Source: Strigamia acuminata
Lineage: Eukaryota; Arthropoda; Chilopoda; Geophilomorpha; Linotaeniidae
Reading direction: 5' to 3'
NCBI GenBank assembly: GCA_949358305.1
Contig: OX442317.1
Span: 1,674,001-1,738,000, forward strand
Length of the DNA stretch: 64,000 nt
Numbering within the stretch: the stretch's first letter is position 1; each line of letters starts with the position of its first letter. Positions 28,501 through 43,500 of this stretch are shown one piece after another. Under the pieces are notes generated by a model. It was not told where the DNA came from, ran no database searches, and saw nothing but the letters and a program-made list of their open reading frames with translations. The translations under genes were made by a program, and so were the position numbers.

Positions 28501-31500
28501 GTGGGAAAAAAATTCCAATATGCAAATTCCACTTTGTATATTAAAAAAAATGGAAAAAAAATTCACACGTGGTAATATTCACAAAGCTTTGACCGACCTC
28601 AACCCGCGACTTTCGCTTGTCAAATGTGTTCTTGTCCACATTGATGCGACTTCTTTTTAATATCACGTGCACCATAGCGTGACGAACGAGGTTCCACTTT
28701 GAGGTTTCATGAGCTTCTTTCAGTCGCCTTTTAAAAAAGAAAAAAAAGTACAAAAAAAAAATGAAAAAAGAAAAAAAAAAACTTCCCTGCAAAACGTCAA
28801 AAAAAGTTACTCCGTATTCTGCTGAATATTTTTATTTAAGAAAGAAGGAAAAAAAAGTGTTAATTAAAATTTGATAAGGTTGATCAAGCCGGGAGATGTT
28901 GGAATTAATCCGTCAAGAATAAAGTTGAATATAATAAACAGCGAATTTGGCTACGATAAGCTGTCGCAGGAATATTGACACGTGACAAAAGATTCGCGCC
29001 TGTGGTGTGGCATCCCTGCAACTCTTTCTCGCGATAAAAGGAAAAGACGAGTAAGTTGACACTCATCTTTTTCACACTCAGATCAGAGGTTGGCTTTGCC
29101 GCACCTTCATCTGCTATTTTGAACAGCCCGCCTCAAAAGCAGGGGTCAAATAAAGCGACGTTTTATAGCCACAAGAAAACACGCATAAAAAGAGGGCACC
29201 AAAACTACACTCTAGCGACATTTTTCTTCCCAAACATTTTCATGGCCGAATTAACTGCGTGTAACACGAGCCGTTAAAACAGACCAAAAAGAAAAAGAAA
29301 TTTCTATCGGCCAGACACCAAAATTTTAGTTGCATCACCAAAATATCAATTACCATGTTTACATGTACTCAGTTATCTAGAAAACTGAAAATCAGAATAC
29401 CGAATTTTATAGATTATTCAAAACTGCCATTTTTGTCAGCAATTACAATTTCAGTTTTTAGTTTGTTACACGGTACACAATTTCAATTAAAGGTTGTCCT
29501 CGTAAAGAAGTTTGTGTTAAGTAATTTGATTCTGTGTTACCAGAAAAAGTTGAGTCTCTATTAATTTTCAATTTCTTATCACATTGCCAATGGGGGGCTC
29601 AATGGTAACTGAATTCGATGCTACTATTCTTTATCAGCTACAAAACTTTTCCATTACTATTAAACCACTGGCACACCCTGACGTAGCTCTTTAAAGATTT
29701 CATTCGGTTAAGATCCAATACATTTATTGAGAAAATCAAAGGTTAGCATAGTGGAAAACTTTGTCTTTTTTTTACCTTTGAGAGGATTGCTGCAAACATT
29801 TCATTTCATTTCAAAAAAAAATATATATATAGCAATTCATTGCAAGTTAAAGTAAACTTTTACTTTAATCAAATCTTATTTTTTAAAGTTTCTAAGCACC
29901 GGTATTATTGGACATCAGATAGGGGTTCCAATAAACAAACAAAATTCCCTACATACGAGTAATTTTGAGAGAAGCAGACAGACACGGAGATGACTTTTAT
30001 TAATATCATTTTTCAACCCGGATTTCCAACTAGAAACTAATTAATAAATCAGTGGATAAATATTCAATCCGTTTCTCTTTAATGCAACATAAAAGCAAAA
30101 CTAGCATCGAAAAAAATAAAAAGAAATAAATAAACAAACAAACAAGACATCTTTCAATTGGAAATTATTTTATCTTTCTTTTCTTCTTTCTTGCTATAAA
30201 TTTTCAATCATTTTTCCTCGAGACATTCAATAAATTCTAATATTTCGAGTCAATAATTAAACACGTTCCATCTCCTCCAGATGCAACACAATCATTCGTT
30301 TTATCTTTCGTTGTCATAGTGACAAACACCGAAACTTGGATTGCAATAACGAAATAACAAACACCGCTGTGAATAGAAAACAACATGTCAAATTTACCAC
30401 CATAATCCATTCCGTTTTAGAATAACAAACCAAAACAAAAAAACCAAAACCAAAACAACAATTATTAACTGCAGTATTAGTATTATTAGATCATACGACA
30501 GACCTGTAATTTATGAAGCCAATATCCTGGCCACGTTAAGCTTAAAGTTAAAGTAACCTGCAGAGCATCACAGCAATTTGTGTGCCCAAAGACAAGCACA
30601 CCACTTGTAAGAAAATATGGCATCGCCACAGGAGCCCAATATTACATATCCAAGTGCCTGCCACCAATTCAAATGCTACAAAATCATCTCCAGAATTCCA
30701 CAAGTATACGTATATCCACTTTTACATGTTAAAAATCTGAAAATGCAATCCACAGTTTGTGCATCACATTCTGCGCATGCAAAATTGTTGCCCACAAACG
30801 AAATAAATCAACAATATCCTGTTACCACTAGTAAACTAGGTTTTTTAATGTTATTGTTGTTTATTTACTTTATTTTAGCATTATTAGGTCTAATATTAAC
30901 GCCCTGTGCCTCTCAACAGCCTAAGCCTACAAGAATAGAGTCTAGAAAGCGAGTACAGAACAAAATAGGACATTAAAGACATCCAAACCAGTCGAAAACT
31001 AATTAAAATTAGAAGATAAACGAAAAGTAGAGCGTTATAGCGAATCAGTGCGTAGTGAACGGCGTTCCAATGAGGTCCTATATGGTACTGTATACACAAT
31101 AAGCAAAATATACAACCAAATAAAACCCCTGACCTTTTGCTTTCTCCTTTCCAATGCTTTTTCTTCCATTATGCCTCGCACAACGCCCGAAATATCTCAA
31201 TTTCCAGTTGTGTTGACACGACTTCACTCAGGAAACTCTCTTGTCAAAAATATCGGTCGGTTCAAAACCAGCACAAAATGCTGGCCCGGTTGTTACTCGA
31301 GTCTAGATCGGTCTGTGCGACGCACTGGATTATAAATCAATTATCACGTTCGGAAATCGAATTAAAAATTAACGATTCTCGTAATTTAGCATCAACATTC
31401 AACACTACATTGGCACTGGCTAACAGTGTAGCCATCACTTCACGCCCCGCCTAATAAAAGGCGATTAAGTTTATTGATGATCGCTTAAAAAGCTGACCTG

Positions 31501-34500
31501 CCAGCAGTTACTTCGAAAAACATTATATTCATCATTAGGAATGTTTTTTTTCTCTAATCTTATTGATTACATGTTGTTTCCTGTGAGAATATTCCCTGAC
31601 GTGTGATTTCCATCTTCATCTGTCACGTGACACTCGAGGGAACCGACATTTAAGTTAAATCTTGTCGATAGAAATTCAAATCCAATTGAAATCTCATAAA
31701 TCTTCTAAATGTTTTTTTTTCCTTTTGAATTTACATTTTAAATCATTCGTACATTTTCCCAATTAAAATATTTAAATCTCCATAAATCACAACAAATTCC
31801 AAAAACATTTTTTTTTTAATTAGAACCAATTCCAATGACAAAATAATTCGATTATTTTCTAACAAAAAATATTTTTTGCTATTAAATCATTCAACGCCAT
31901 ATCATTTATATATTAACTGCAACCAACCACAAAACATGCAAGTTTAATATTCCCGATATCGAATCCGATGTTAAAACAAAACACTCAACATAAATAAACC
32001 ATATAATTCCACAAACAATATTCTAAATTTATATATTTCTAGGACCGCACTTTCCACGTTTTCAATCACACGCTAAATATGCTTTCAGTGTAATAAATAA
32101 ATTCCCTAATGTGCGAAATTTACAAGTGTTTTGCTACAAAATAGCTATCTTAAAATGTCCCCAGTTAAACATTGGTTGCCTAGTAACTGCATACAGATAT
32201 AATTTTATGGACATGTAAAAAATGGAAAATGCAGTTAAAGTCTTCAACCTAAAACACAAAAAAAAAAATATATAGACCACGTTACACTACACTACCAGGT
32301 GATGTAATTAAAAACCATACGGTACATTACCAAATTTCGTCTCCCCCGAAATCAAACAAAAAAACGTCAATAATCAACTTTGCAGCGCAGACTGTACTTA
32401 GCGGCTTAAAATGGCGAAGCGATAGCACAATCCAATATTTGCTTGGTGATTACAGTATTTTTTAAGGCACGGCAGAGAAGTGTGCAGCGACAGGTCCCAG
32501 GTGTTTGGTTGCATTGTGCAGATTAAAGAAGCCTTGACAGAAAGGTGATGAAGGATCTCCTGGCTTCTGAGGTCTATATTTAGCTTGTTGCATTACCAGA
32601 GCAGATGTTAAACTAAACAGGTCTAATAGTAATTACACAAAGTAATTTGGCAAGTTACATTACAACTAAATCATGTTTATCTTACTACATTTTCCCCCCT
32701 ATGTAGAAACGCAATTTATAAGCAGATTAAGGACGACAAACCCGTTCACCAGATACTTGTTGACTTTCTTCCAAATCCAATTGCTTTTCGGTAACCAAAT
32801 ATTAAATTACCAAAAAAATAAAATCAATTTTTTTTTTATTTGTCGCCATTGATTTTTAAATTCAGACAGACCGGTTTTGGGACTTGACCAAACGTTATCG
32901 AATTAAATGTTCACGCGCAACTGCTCGTGTGACCTCGGTCCACCTATGTAAACACAACAACAATGGCGGAATCAACTCATTGTTTCGTCATTTTACCAAC
33001 AAAACTACATAATTTCCCCTTTTTCATTTTGGACTACTAAACTGCGATATAGCACATTACTTGCAAATTAATTATAAGTTAAAGGTAAAAAAAAATGAAA
33101 AAAGAATCCAACTCGCATCGCCATAAATAACTTGCGAATTTTAATAATCCAAATAGTGCCGTTTTACCGCATTATCGGATGCAATTTTACTCCCTTTTCC
33201 ATTAGAGGTAATGCTATAACCACACAGTAGCAATCTAAATACCGCAAATCAATCAACCCTTGCAGAAAATCCAATTCCTTTTTCAATAGCCCCCCCAACG
33301 CCCCACCAAACATAAAAGCTGCAGTATTTTGGGCGAAAAAAAAAATATAAGGAAAACTCACCTTTACTTGTACTCAATTCCACCGCCAGTGGAGTTGCTC
33401 ATGCTCATCATTCACTTGACCATGAAATGAAGACTCATTAGTGTGTGCGAGTGAACTTCGGAAGAAAGCTAAAAGCTACCACCGTCTTTGCACTGTATCG
33501 AATTAAGGTGTATCCACACATCAACGGAAAGAAATAAAAGAAAAGAGAAAATATGAAGAAAAACTAGCCCTAAACCAACAGTGCGCATGACTGGCGTCAG
33601 TAAAGAGAAAATGAAAAGAAGAGAGGATTTGCGCTTTTCTTTTTTTTCCACGCTTTTCGCAAAGATGAGAGAGTGAGGGGAAGTAAGATTTTGTGTGTGT
33701 GTGTGTGTGTGTATGTTGGAGATTTCTGGTGGCCAGGTGATAGAGCCACACCCTTCCGAAAAGAAGAAATCGCAATGGAGAAGAAGGCGAAGCAGGAACA
33801 ATCAATGTGATAACCCCATGTCACGCTTCAAGAGTTACATTGTAAGCAGTTACCAAGAGTGAGGATGGAAAAAGTTTACAGCAAATAAGTTTAGTTTTAA
33901 AAAAAAAGAAAAGAAAAAGAGAAGAAATAAAGAGAAGGGGAAAAAAAGAGAGATAAAGAAAAGAAATATTGGCGGCAGTTTAGTCTGACAATGTAGTTTC
34001 TCTACTCAAGTGAATTAATCAATCGAGTTATTGATTTCCTCGTTCCATAAATGATATCAAGCGTCAGATAAACTGCCTATTGTGAATCTTCGAGGCGGTT
34101 TTTATTTTTATTTCTATTTTTATTTTTTTTTCTAGTTAGAAACCTCTAGATTTAATTGTATGTTATGCTTATGTTTACATATTTTACTGCGGGTTTGCGG
34201 TTCAATTCCCACTGGTGGATTTCATGCATCTCAACTGCTTGCATATTTTTAAGCCGAACTGAAGATAGTGCGAGTCAATTTCAATGATTGAATTAGATTG
34301 GAAAAGCGAATTTTCATTGTCGGTAGATTTTTCTGTTGTTTCTGTATTGAATGCAACAATTAGAGAACCGCAAACCAAATTATCCAACACCGTAATTGAT
34401 GTATTTAAAACTGCAGTTAAACACGTTTTGTTGTTTAAGATTTAACTGTTGTGCGCATGCCAACTGCGACTGCAAGCCGACTAAATCGTCCGCCATTTTT

Positions 34501-37500
34501 TAAAATCACATTAAAAATTAAAAATTATTTTTAAAAGGTGACTTTTTTTAAACAGATTTGTTCATTTCAGCTAAAATAAACTGTTTAAGTAATCTTGTTA
34601 TAGTGAAAAAAATTAATTTGACAAAAATATCGGTATAGGTCGATATTATGGAAGTAATTACAACATCGGTCAAACACTAATTAATCAATGAGTTTAAATA
34701 TTTTTATTTTTAAATCCCATTTAATCTAAATGACTTTTCGAATGCAAGCTAGTACTTTAAAGAAAAACAATCGAGATTGCGTGCTTCATACCTCGGGAAC
34801 ACTTGGAATCGCTTTTCACTTATTGTTTTCGAGTGCATAAAGATTTTTCTCTCACAAATTAAAATCTACATCCTAAATTAAAGCGTTTCTAACAACCGTT
34901 AGCGATCAATTTTAAAACTGTTTATTGATTGCCAGATTAAACTTTAAACTCTGCCATAATTACACACAATCAAAATTTAATAGCTTATCAATAATACAAC
35001 AACTTTCCAAAAAATGTCATAATTGTTTACCATTACAATGCTTATACTGTTTAAACCATTTAATTTTTCGTAAAAAAAAAGAAGAAAAAAAAAGAAAAAA
35101 CCAATTGAAACGGCACCTAGTGACAACACAATGAAACTAGATGTAGACAGCGATTAAAGCGCGATAAACCCGAACCTGATATGCCATCATTAGTTTCGGT
35201 GGTGAATAAAATATCAATTAAAACTGGGATATCCCAATTAGCCACCAAACTAAAATAAACGTAAACCCAACATCATCAATCATAAAACTCCCATCACAAG
35301 CAAACATTTACGCAACCAAAACAACACACTTCACAAGATTTTTTGTCCACCATCATTTCATCATCCAAAATGAGACCATAAAAGCGAAGGACAGTTCAAC
35401 TTGATCGAGCCCAATCATTAAGACAAATTACCTCCGAGAACGTGAACAACAGACACAATCGCACACACGAGACACAATTTTAATAAATAAATACACGGGG
35501 AGGAAAGCGGAGAGAGTCACTTGCGCCGAATTGATTTATTCCACAAATCTCTCATCCACTTTATCCAACTTTGTTTTGACCAAATTCAATATCCGTTCCA
35601 ACAATTTGACTGTCCGCTGCATTATTGATCACCTGAGCAAAAGAAGGCTGTCAAAGGCACAAACATTCGTTTTGACCTCATCCGGTGGCCAAAGCCGATT
35701 GTGCTGACACGTCTTTTCACCTGGAACAACTTCTACTATTAAAAATTATGTCTGCTGACCCAATCATAATTGCTCAGTCAGACCCCGTCCCATTCACCGT
35801 TGCGCTCTCACTCTCCCTCTCCCTCTCTCTTTAATTCCTATTATTCCCTTTCCTTTGCTTTTCTTCACAAGATTGAGCACGCACAAAACTGATTGGACAG
35901 TTTCATCTTCCTTCACTCCAATTGGTGGTTTAGATATAAAGATTTGCTTTAGCGTTCAATTCCTTTTTTTAAACTTTTACACTTTGAAATATTGATTGAG
36001 CAAAATTCATATTTAGAAAGACTTACAAAGATGGCGGCTGCCTGGCTTGTTCCGCTGCTCCGTACAAATCATGAATAGCGAGCAATTGCTCTTCCACTTT
36101 TATTCCCGAGATGAAATATTCCACAGATGAAATATCGACCTGCCTTGTTTTCATTCCAAAATTGATTGGATAAATATATAAAAATTAATATTGCATAAAC
36201 CCAAGCATTAAATAGTAATGCACAAATAATAAAATCATTGGATGGTATTTTATTCGGGGTTCCAACGCGAACATTTATCCTGTAGTCTTTAATGCTTTCA
36301 AACACAAGTTTTAAAAATATATATATAATGTAAGTATATATAATATGTACAACTCGGCAGTTGACTTATCCACCCAATTAATAATCCAAAAATGAATGCA
36401 GATTAATTCGCTTTTTATTATTTAATGAGTGTTTATTAATTGCTTAAAGCAGCGACTACATGAAACCATGACTTTACATGAAGTAAACAGATATTTACAA
36501 TATGATTCAAAAATACATTGGAATTATATTTTGTAATACATTTTTGCGTGCTATTGGTTAGCAAATGCGTGTTTCCATTGTATATAGAAATAATGTACTC
36601 ATACTTAATTCGTTTTGGAATGCATTAAGTGAAAATCAATATATTGTAAAATATATTTTTGAACCATATTGGTTCGCACAAATTTCTTCAAAGTGTCAGT
36701 CGTATTTTTGCGCTATTTACAGCAACGTTTCTGGTTTTATAAACAGAAAAAGACACCAAAAAAGGCGTAAACCATCATCAAAAACTGCAAAAACATAAAC
36801 CACGACTAGAGTGTTCCGTTTGTGCCAGGTTTTGTTTTTCCAGCCGTTACAAAAACCGTGAGGGATCACGAAAATAAATAAATCATCTAACACGTTCCAC
36901 TAATCCACACATACATAATTTGACACTTTTTGCCGTTTTTAGAACCACAAAAACCATACAAACCGAAACTTTGATTGCACATCGTCCCTGTATCGCACCC
37001 GAGCGATACCTAGTGTTAAAACCCCTAAAATAAAAATAAGTCGCAACATTTATTGCGCAAAACGTTGGAGCCAATTCAAGTCTCATTGCACTCACACCCC
37101 ACCACGATATACCATTATAGCACTAAAGCCATTACGAATACTAGCAGTCTTTAATTTAATCCAAAAGAGCAAGAAGTACGTATAAATTAGGCATTCTTAA
37201 CTCGTCACTGTTACAATATTGGTTTAAATTATCTCGTACCACATTCTCTTTTCATGTTCCATTCCGCTACCAATTTCCGCTTTTGCATCGCAAATTAGCC
37301 AATGCTACTATCACACAAGTCCCTCCCCCCGCTACGACGAAAGCTCGTTGCTCGCGCGCGTTTTCTTAGCGGGGTTTAAGACAGCTGTGACAAGTTCATT
37401 AGACGAGTTGTTTATACGCAAAGTGCAGAATACTGCTTCTTGAATATGCATTGGAGAAAACTGGTTATAAAAAGTTACAAAAAAAACCTGACGACTCGTC

Positions 37501-40500
37501 AAAAAACAAACGACCATTCTCTCTCGGGAGAAATGTCTCGTTGCATAAAAATCCCGCCTTTTCCCTCTTCCTTGTCATCATCCTCATCTCCTCCCATACT
37601 TAGGCTCAGACATCCCACGAGACCATGATACCGATCACTTTTTCTCTCATCTCCGCCAAACACGCCTTCATTATACCAAACGGGCGATAAAAAAACGATT
37701 TAAACGATTTCTGATTTACCGAATGATTAATCCCTTTGCTTAATGCAATTTACCTGTCCGTTACAAATCGCGTGATGAATACGATTCGCGTTCCGTTCGC
37801 GACAAAAAATGTCATCCAGCTTAGTTTTTAAATTCAAAAAAACGTTTAAATTATTAAAATTACCAAATTATTGGTTGATGAAAACAAAACGGTTTGTGTA
37901 GCTTAATTGGTAGAGCACCCGTCCGGTTGACGGGGAAACTGGGCTCGACTCCCGACTCAAGACTCCTCAAAGTCCGAGACATTTCGTCTTTTTTCAACCA
38001 ACAATTTTCTAGCAAATTTTGCTACCTGGGGCTGGATGTAGACTATTGAATTACAATTACTGTCAAGTGGTTTATGAAACCTGCTTTTCCCTTTTATTAA
38101 CCGAATCCAAAATGGCTCCCACACAAGTCAGATCGAGGTTAAACTTTCAGGGCTGTAATCCATTTGATTGTGTGGAAATAAAGCAATTTAAACTGCCAAT
38201 CGCTCGTCTGTTTTTACTGTTTATAGAAACACCAAAAACCAGATAAACAGAAACTTGAAATGCTCGAATTAATCACAGCTTTTAAATTTTAAATTGCGAT
38301 TTGCACAAAAAATGTTCCCATACATTTCATTTGATTACTCAACTCGTTAACTTGTTCTGAAGTTTCTACAGTGAATAACTCAATTTTCCCCTTAGTTTTC
38401 TAACGAAAGAGCACAGAAAATGGCTCTAAGCACGTAATACAATCAAATTCTGTGTACTGAATCTACAAAAAATGCGAAAAAACATTAGTGCAACGTTTCG
38501 ACAAGTCATTTATTTATGTTATACAATTAGAAAAGATTTTTTTTTTTCTAAATTCATTTCCAATTTTTTTTTCATGAAGAAAATTTGAATTGAAATTCAA
38601 TGTTAATTTAGGCAGTTTAAGTCACATCTCCTTTAGTTTCACATTAGATAAATATTTTAGCTTAACAAGTGTTTGTAACGGGAATCCAGATAACTAATTT
38701 GCACTTCATTTCGTTAAGTAGTTTCTTAATGCTAAAAAGATAGCATGTAATGACGTCATAATTTATCACATTCCCAGTTACAACTTTAGAAAATTCTCTT
38801 TCTGCAGTCGATTTGTTCGCGCTCCAAAGTTAAATTTTAAAACGCTCGCGTTCAAAATGCACATTTTGTGATTTTTGGATCCCCAACCAACTGGAAAACC
38901 ACTCCTGGTTCCATCATGCATTTCTATCGAAAATATGCATCGATTTCTAAGAAATATATAAAAACATCCGGGAATTAAAAAGGATTTACAGTCTAAATCC
39001 TCTTTTAATTCCCGGGAGTTCTTTAATTGCCAGGCAATTATTAGAGTTGAAAAAGAATTCCCCACTCGCTTGATTTACTATAGACCCGGATATTAACAAA
39101 CTCCCTTTTAGTGGACCAAACATCTGCATGCATAGTAAAAAGTTGTTCAAGCCAAATGCAGTTAGCCATTCAAAATCAACCCAACTCTCGTCGATTCACA
39201 TTTGCTTTGGCGAGACTACAAGTTCGCCTGACTCTTGCGCTCGTGTGGGAAAAATATCAACCACGTGACAGAAACGGGGTCACATTCCTGCTGCAAGGAC
39301 AATAATTTATTTATTTTTATATTTTTATATTTACTAATTTAAGTCCATTCACATATGTTATGATGCAATAGAGTTTGCGGTCATGCCTTTTTCCTTATAA
39401 ATGGTCATCCTTATGACCTTATGGTGTTATAAGCATAAGGATGGACTGAAAGCATAAGGAAAATGGATTTTTAGGAGAGTACCTTATAAAATAAGGCAGC
39501 CAACCATATGATTTCTCAAAATGGATGTTTTTGTTGGCTATATTATTGAAATTCTTTTGAAATACGATGCTTTAAAGCTTATAACATTGGGTATCGTCCT
39601 CTGGAGAGAGCCTACAAGAGTTTCAGTCTTACTCTATCCATGTTGTTTTGATCATGTGATCATGTGATCAAAAAAACAAGTTGAAGAACATAACATAAGG
39701 TTATAAGGAAACTTGTCGCAACCAAGTTTGCAACCTCATAAGATCACAAGAAACGATTTTTATAAGGAAAAAGGCAAGTCCGCAAACTCTCTATTGCCTT
39801 TGACTGATTTTTTCCTTATGTTTCTCTGCGTTGTCGGAACACAACACTATGCGAGGTAAAGCAAGCCAAACCCAACGCAAATCATCTTCACACTAGCTGC
39901 ATTCGCTTTCCTACAGTCTAACTCATGAAAGGAATACATTTCTCCACGGTCTAGCCTAACCAGTTTGACACAGGCAACTGCTGGTTCTGCCTGTGCAGCT
40001 ACGTAATGTGTGATTTATATCTGCACTTGTTGCATCTAGCCAATCAAGAAGCTTCATAACGCATCATTAAAATTGAAATTAAACCTCGCCAGAACTGAAA
40101 TGATTCTGATTGGCTTCACGCAAGCAGCTCCCCTGCGCTGCGTTCAACTTAAGTTTATATTAACGTCAACCTAATGTAATTTTAATGTTGCAAAGGCGCA
40201 ACCAGCTCGTGTTGCTTCATGTTTATTAGCTAGAAAATTCAAGGTCTTTACGTCCCACCTCCCAAATTTCTGGTTGAAAAAACAAAACGACTCAAGACTC
40301 CAGTGTGAACACAAGTGCTGTGTGACCCTACTAAAGAGAATTTCAAGGCCTTTCGATCGTTGCCGGTCATCTTCAGTGGTAGTAATGATTGTATTCCATC
40401 CCTTGGAAGTGCGACCCTATCATAACCATGGTTTCGCTGTTATTGTGTCCAAAAATGGAGCTGGGAAGGTTTTAATAATCACATTACATCTCAATGACCT

Positions 40501-43500
40501 CATGTCCTCCACTATTGCACATTTTGTCTTTATAACGAATCGCGATATAACGAATTATCGATATAACGAATACCTAAAAATGGCTGGTTTAGTTGGCTGG
40601 CCATAGAACACCATGTTAAAAAATTTCAGTACAACGAATTCTCGTTATAACGATTCGTTATAAAGAGTTTCGACTGTACCATAAACAATATTTTAAACTA
40701 TTGATAAAATTGTGGAAGAAATGTAGAGAAAACAGCAACGCAGCAGTTTAGCGGTGTTTCAACACTTTATATAAAGATTTGCAGCAGCCGCTTTTTTATT
40801 GGTCACTTACTTGAGATTTAAAGAGATTTGAAACTAGGCAACAAAAAGCAGCCGCGATTGGTTACATTAACTCATGATGAGGGCACTGACATTAATGGAT
40901 CTACCCACTATTCCACTCCTAAAACCCGAAGATCCAAATTTAAGTTAGGAAATGGCAGCGCACGCGCAGTTTCAAACTTGTTTGATCATCATATTATAAC
41001 TAATCTTTATATTGTAGTATTCGGGTCAGAAGACGAGGAACGACTAGTAAGGGACTTATTTCGTGGGTACAACAAACTCATACGTCCAGTACAGAACATG
41101 TCTGAAACTGTTAATGTGGAATTCGGATTGTCATTCATCCAGCTCATCAATGTGGTAAGTTGCACTCAAGTCTTATTCAATTTTCCTAACCAATTAAAGT
41201 GAGAAAAGTTTGTACAAATTTAAATAGTTGCTTCGAAACTTTGGCAAGAACATGTTGGCTCACAAATTTTCGAGCCAAAGAGATTCATTGCCAACAGTTG
41301 CACGTGCCGCATAATGAAAGCGCCAGAAAGGGCGAACTAGCGACTTTTCTTATGGCAACGGTCTCGCGCCAAGTCTCGTCCAATTAGTACACGCCATTTT
41401 TCATGACCCGACTCTAGTGCACTTCGCATTATGCAATTATCCACTATCCAAAGATTCGCTAGAGAATGATGTCTTAATTTTCGAGGGAACTCGCAATTAT
41501 GTATAAAATGATGGCTGCTTCAAACTTTGACAATTTAACACCTCGGAACAACTCTTCTGCTCTTCGCCAATTAAAAGCCCTATTTGATAAACAACTATGT
41601 GTGGAATGCCAGCTGAAACTTGGAATAATGCATCCAAGATATTATCTGCCACATTTCAACGCAGGAAGTGACGTTATTTTGACAAAATGTCACTTTTTGA
41701 AAGCCATTTTGTGCTAAACGTGACCTTTCCGGGGTCTTTTGAATGGCAATTCGCAATAAATTCTCATTTTTGCGAGTCTAGTGTCAAATTTAATGACGCC
41801 ACTTCCTTTCCAGTGCTCAGTGTCGGCTAAAACGTTAACGCTACTACAAAACCTGCGTTATACGTGCTAGAAAAATTGGACAAACCATAAGTAACATCAT
41901 TTATTTGTTATTCATGCAATTAATATTTTATCCTTTCTGGTGATCGAATAATAATAACAGATTGAACTAACCCAACTACCAAAAACATAACTCAAGTGAA
42001 TATAAAAAAAAACCACATTCCTTAGAGTGTCGCCATAGCTGCAGACATAAATACCACCGTTATCTGCAGCGCATCCCAAAGCACTCGTGTCTCCTGTATT
42101 ACCAGTTTGATATCAATGTTATGTTATGCCGTCAGTTCCATTCCTGCGATCGTGTCTGCAACTGGTATCAAGTGAAACTGAAACACGATACGATTCGCGG
42201 TTTAGACACGCTATAACTTACTTGCTTTTAGGCACCAACTAGAGTGTACCAAGTAATACAACCAGTTAAAGCACAACCAATGTTTTGGAATGTACCTCGA
42301 GTGAAGTCAATGCAACAGATCGACCAACCTTGTCAATCCAAACTCTTTTACAAAATTTCCAAAGTAAAATTAACACGCTTCAGCAAATTTTTGCTGAGAG
42401 CAAACAAAATTAACACTGCTACGTCCTTTGGCAGCCCGATCCATAACTTCTACAAATTTATTGCGGCATTGGTCTTGCCACAGCAGAAGATATTAAATTC
42501 CTGCTTCTTGATACGCTTGGTAAGCCTAGCGAAAAACCTTTGACCATCAAACGTGCCAACTAATTAGCTCGTCCCCCTTCTCTTCCGGCATCTACATTTA
42601 AACTGTCGCATTACCACGTGAACATTAAGCTAAAAATACCCTCAACGAATGCTACATTTAATGTAAATAAGTGGCCGGAGAGAGTCACTTTCACGACCAT
42701 TTAAAGGTTTGATACTTACAAAAAATTATTTTCTGATTGGGCAACACATTGACACTTCTAACGCCATTTAATGGAGGAGGGCGAGCTATAAACAGCAAAT
42801 CTAATTACTTCTCTTGTTAAAACTTTTAACCACTCCCACTACCTACTACAAGAATAGCGGTAGCTTATCATCACTGTCACTAGTCATGCATGTTGCGTGG
42901 TCAAGCACGCATAGCAAACTTCTTGCTACATGAGTGAAAATTGCTCAACTTTCAAACTTAGCGAGTGATTTTTATGCGATCGTTTCCCCATTTATGAATC
43001 ACCCATAAAAAGTGCATTCAATAATGTGTCGCTTAACACTCAATAAACTAGCTTCGAAATTCCTTCTGCAATTGCAAATAACATGTCCAAGTTGTCCGCC
43101 ATCATAAATCAAGTGGCTAAGTGGAAAAACCGGACGAATCTTTTGCAGGCATAGCCAGAAAAATTAGGTGTGGCCTCGTATCACCCAGGTAGCATTATAT
43201 ATTGACTTGATATTGGCCCAATTCTTATTGTATCGCTTAAGCCTAAAACGCTTGCCAGTAATTGCAACAAGCACAGGCAAATAGAGGAAGAATGAGTCCA
43301 GGAGATTATTTTTATCTTATACAACCTGTAGTTAAATTTTGCAACTTTGAACATAAAACTGAGCCATCGATCCATAGGGAATTGCCCAAAATGCTGGCAA
43401 GTCGATCGGACTCCACGTTTTGGTATCGCGGCTGAAACTAGTCAATTTCCCATCGTTCTTTTTTACGCTCTTGATAATATACTAAAGTGACTTCATATTT

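Larger units (their letters stand above)
25559..41017 (+). other. beta1 intron 1 (15.5 kb)
   Basis: Holds a CTG-rich stretch near 25730-25770, a repeat copy at 30735-30896, (GT)n at 33692-33712, a repeat copy at 36500-36672, a tRNA-like unit at 37865-38007, a foldback element at 39366-39796 and a pogo-like MITE at 40526-40676. 26-30 kb and 31-33.5 kb hold nothing recognised beyond A/T-rich and polypurine tracts. Some isolated splice-like sites on the - strand were seen but do not build a gene. Confidence 0.6.

Noticed and set aside
33363-33440. - strand ATG followed by an [14 protein letters not shown]-like peptide and a GTGAGT donor
   Set aside because: The frame stops just before the best donor and no following exon could be found.
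34199-34209. Perfect B-box-like GGTTCAATTCC
   Set aside because: No A box or tRNA fold at the right distance upstream.
35540-35770. Pair of - strand splice-like sites with a short terminal exon and AATAAA
   Set aside because: The two candidate exons join out of phase and give an immediate stop; no family match.
36029-36075. AAGATGGCGGCTGCCTGG with a short + frame
   Set aside because: A YY1-type motif and a 15-codon frame ending in a stop; no evidence of a gene start.
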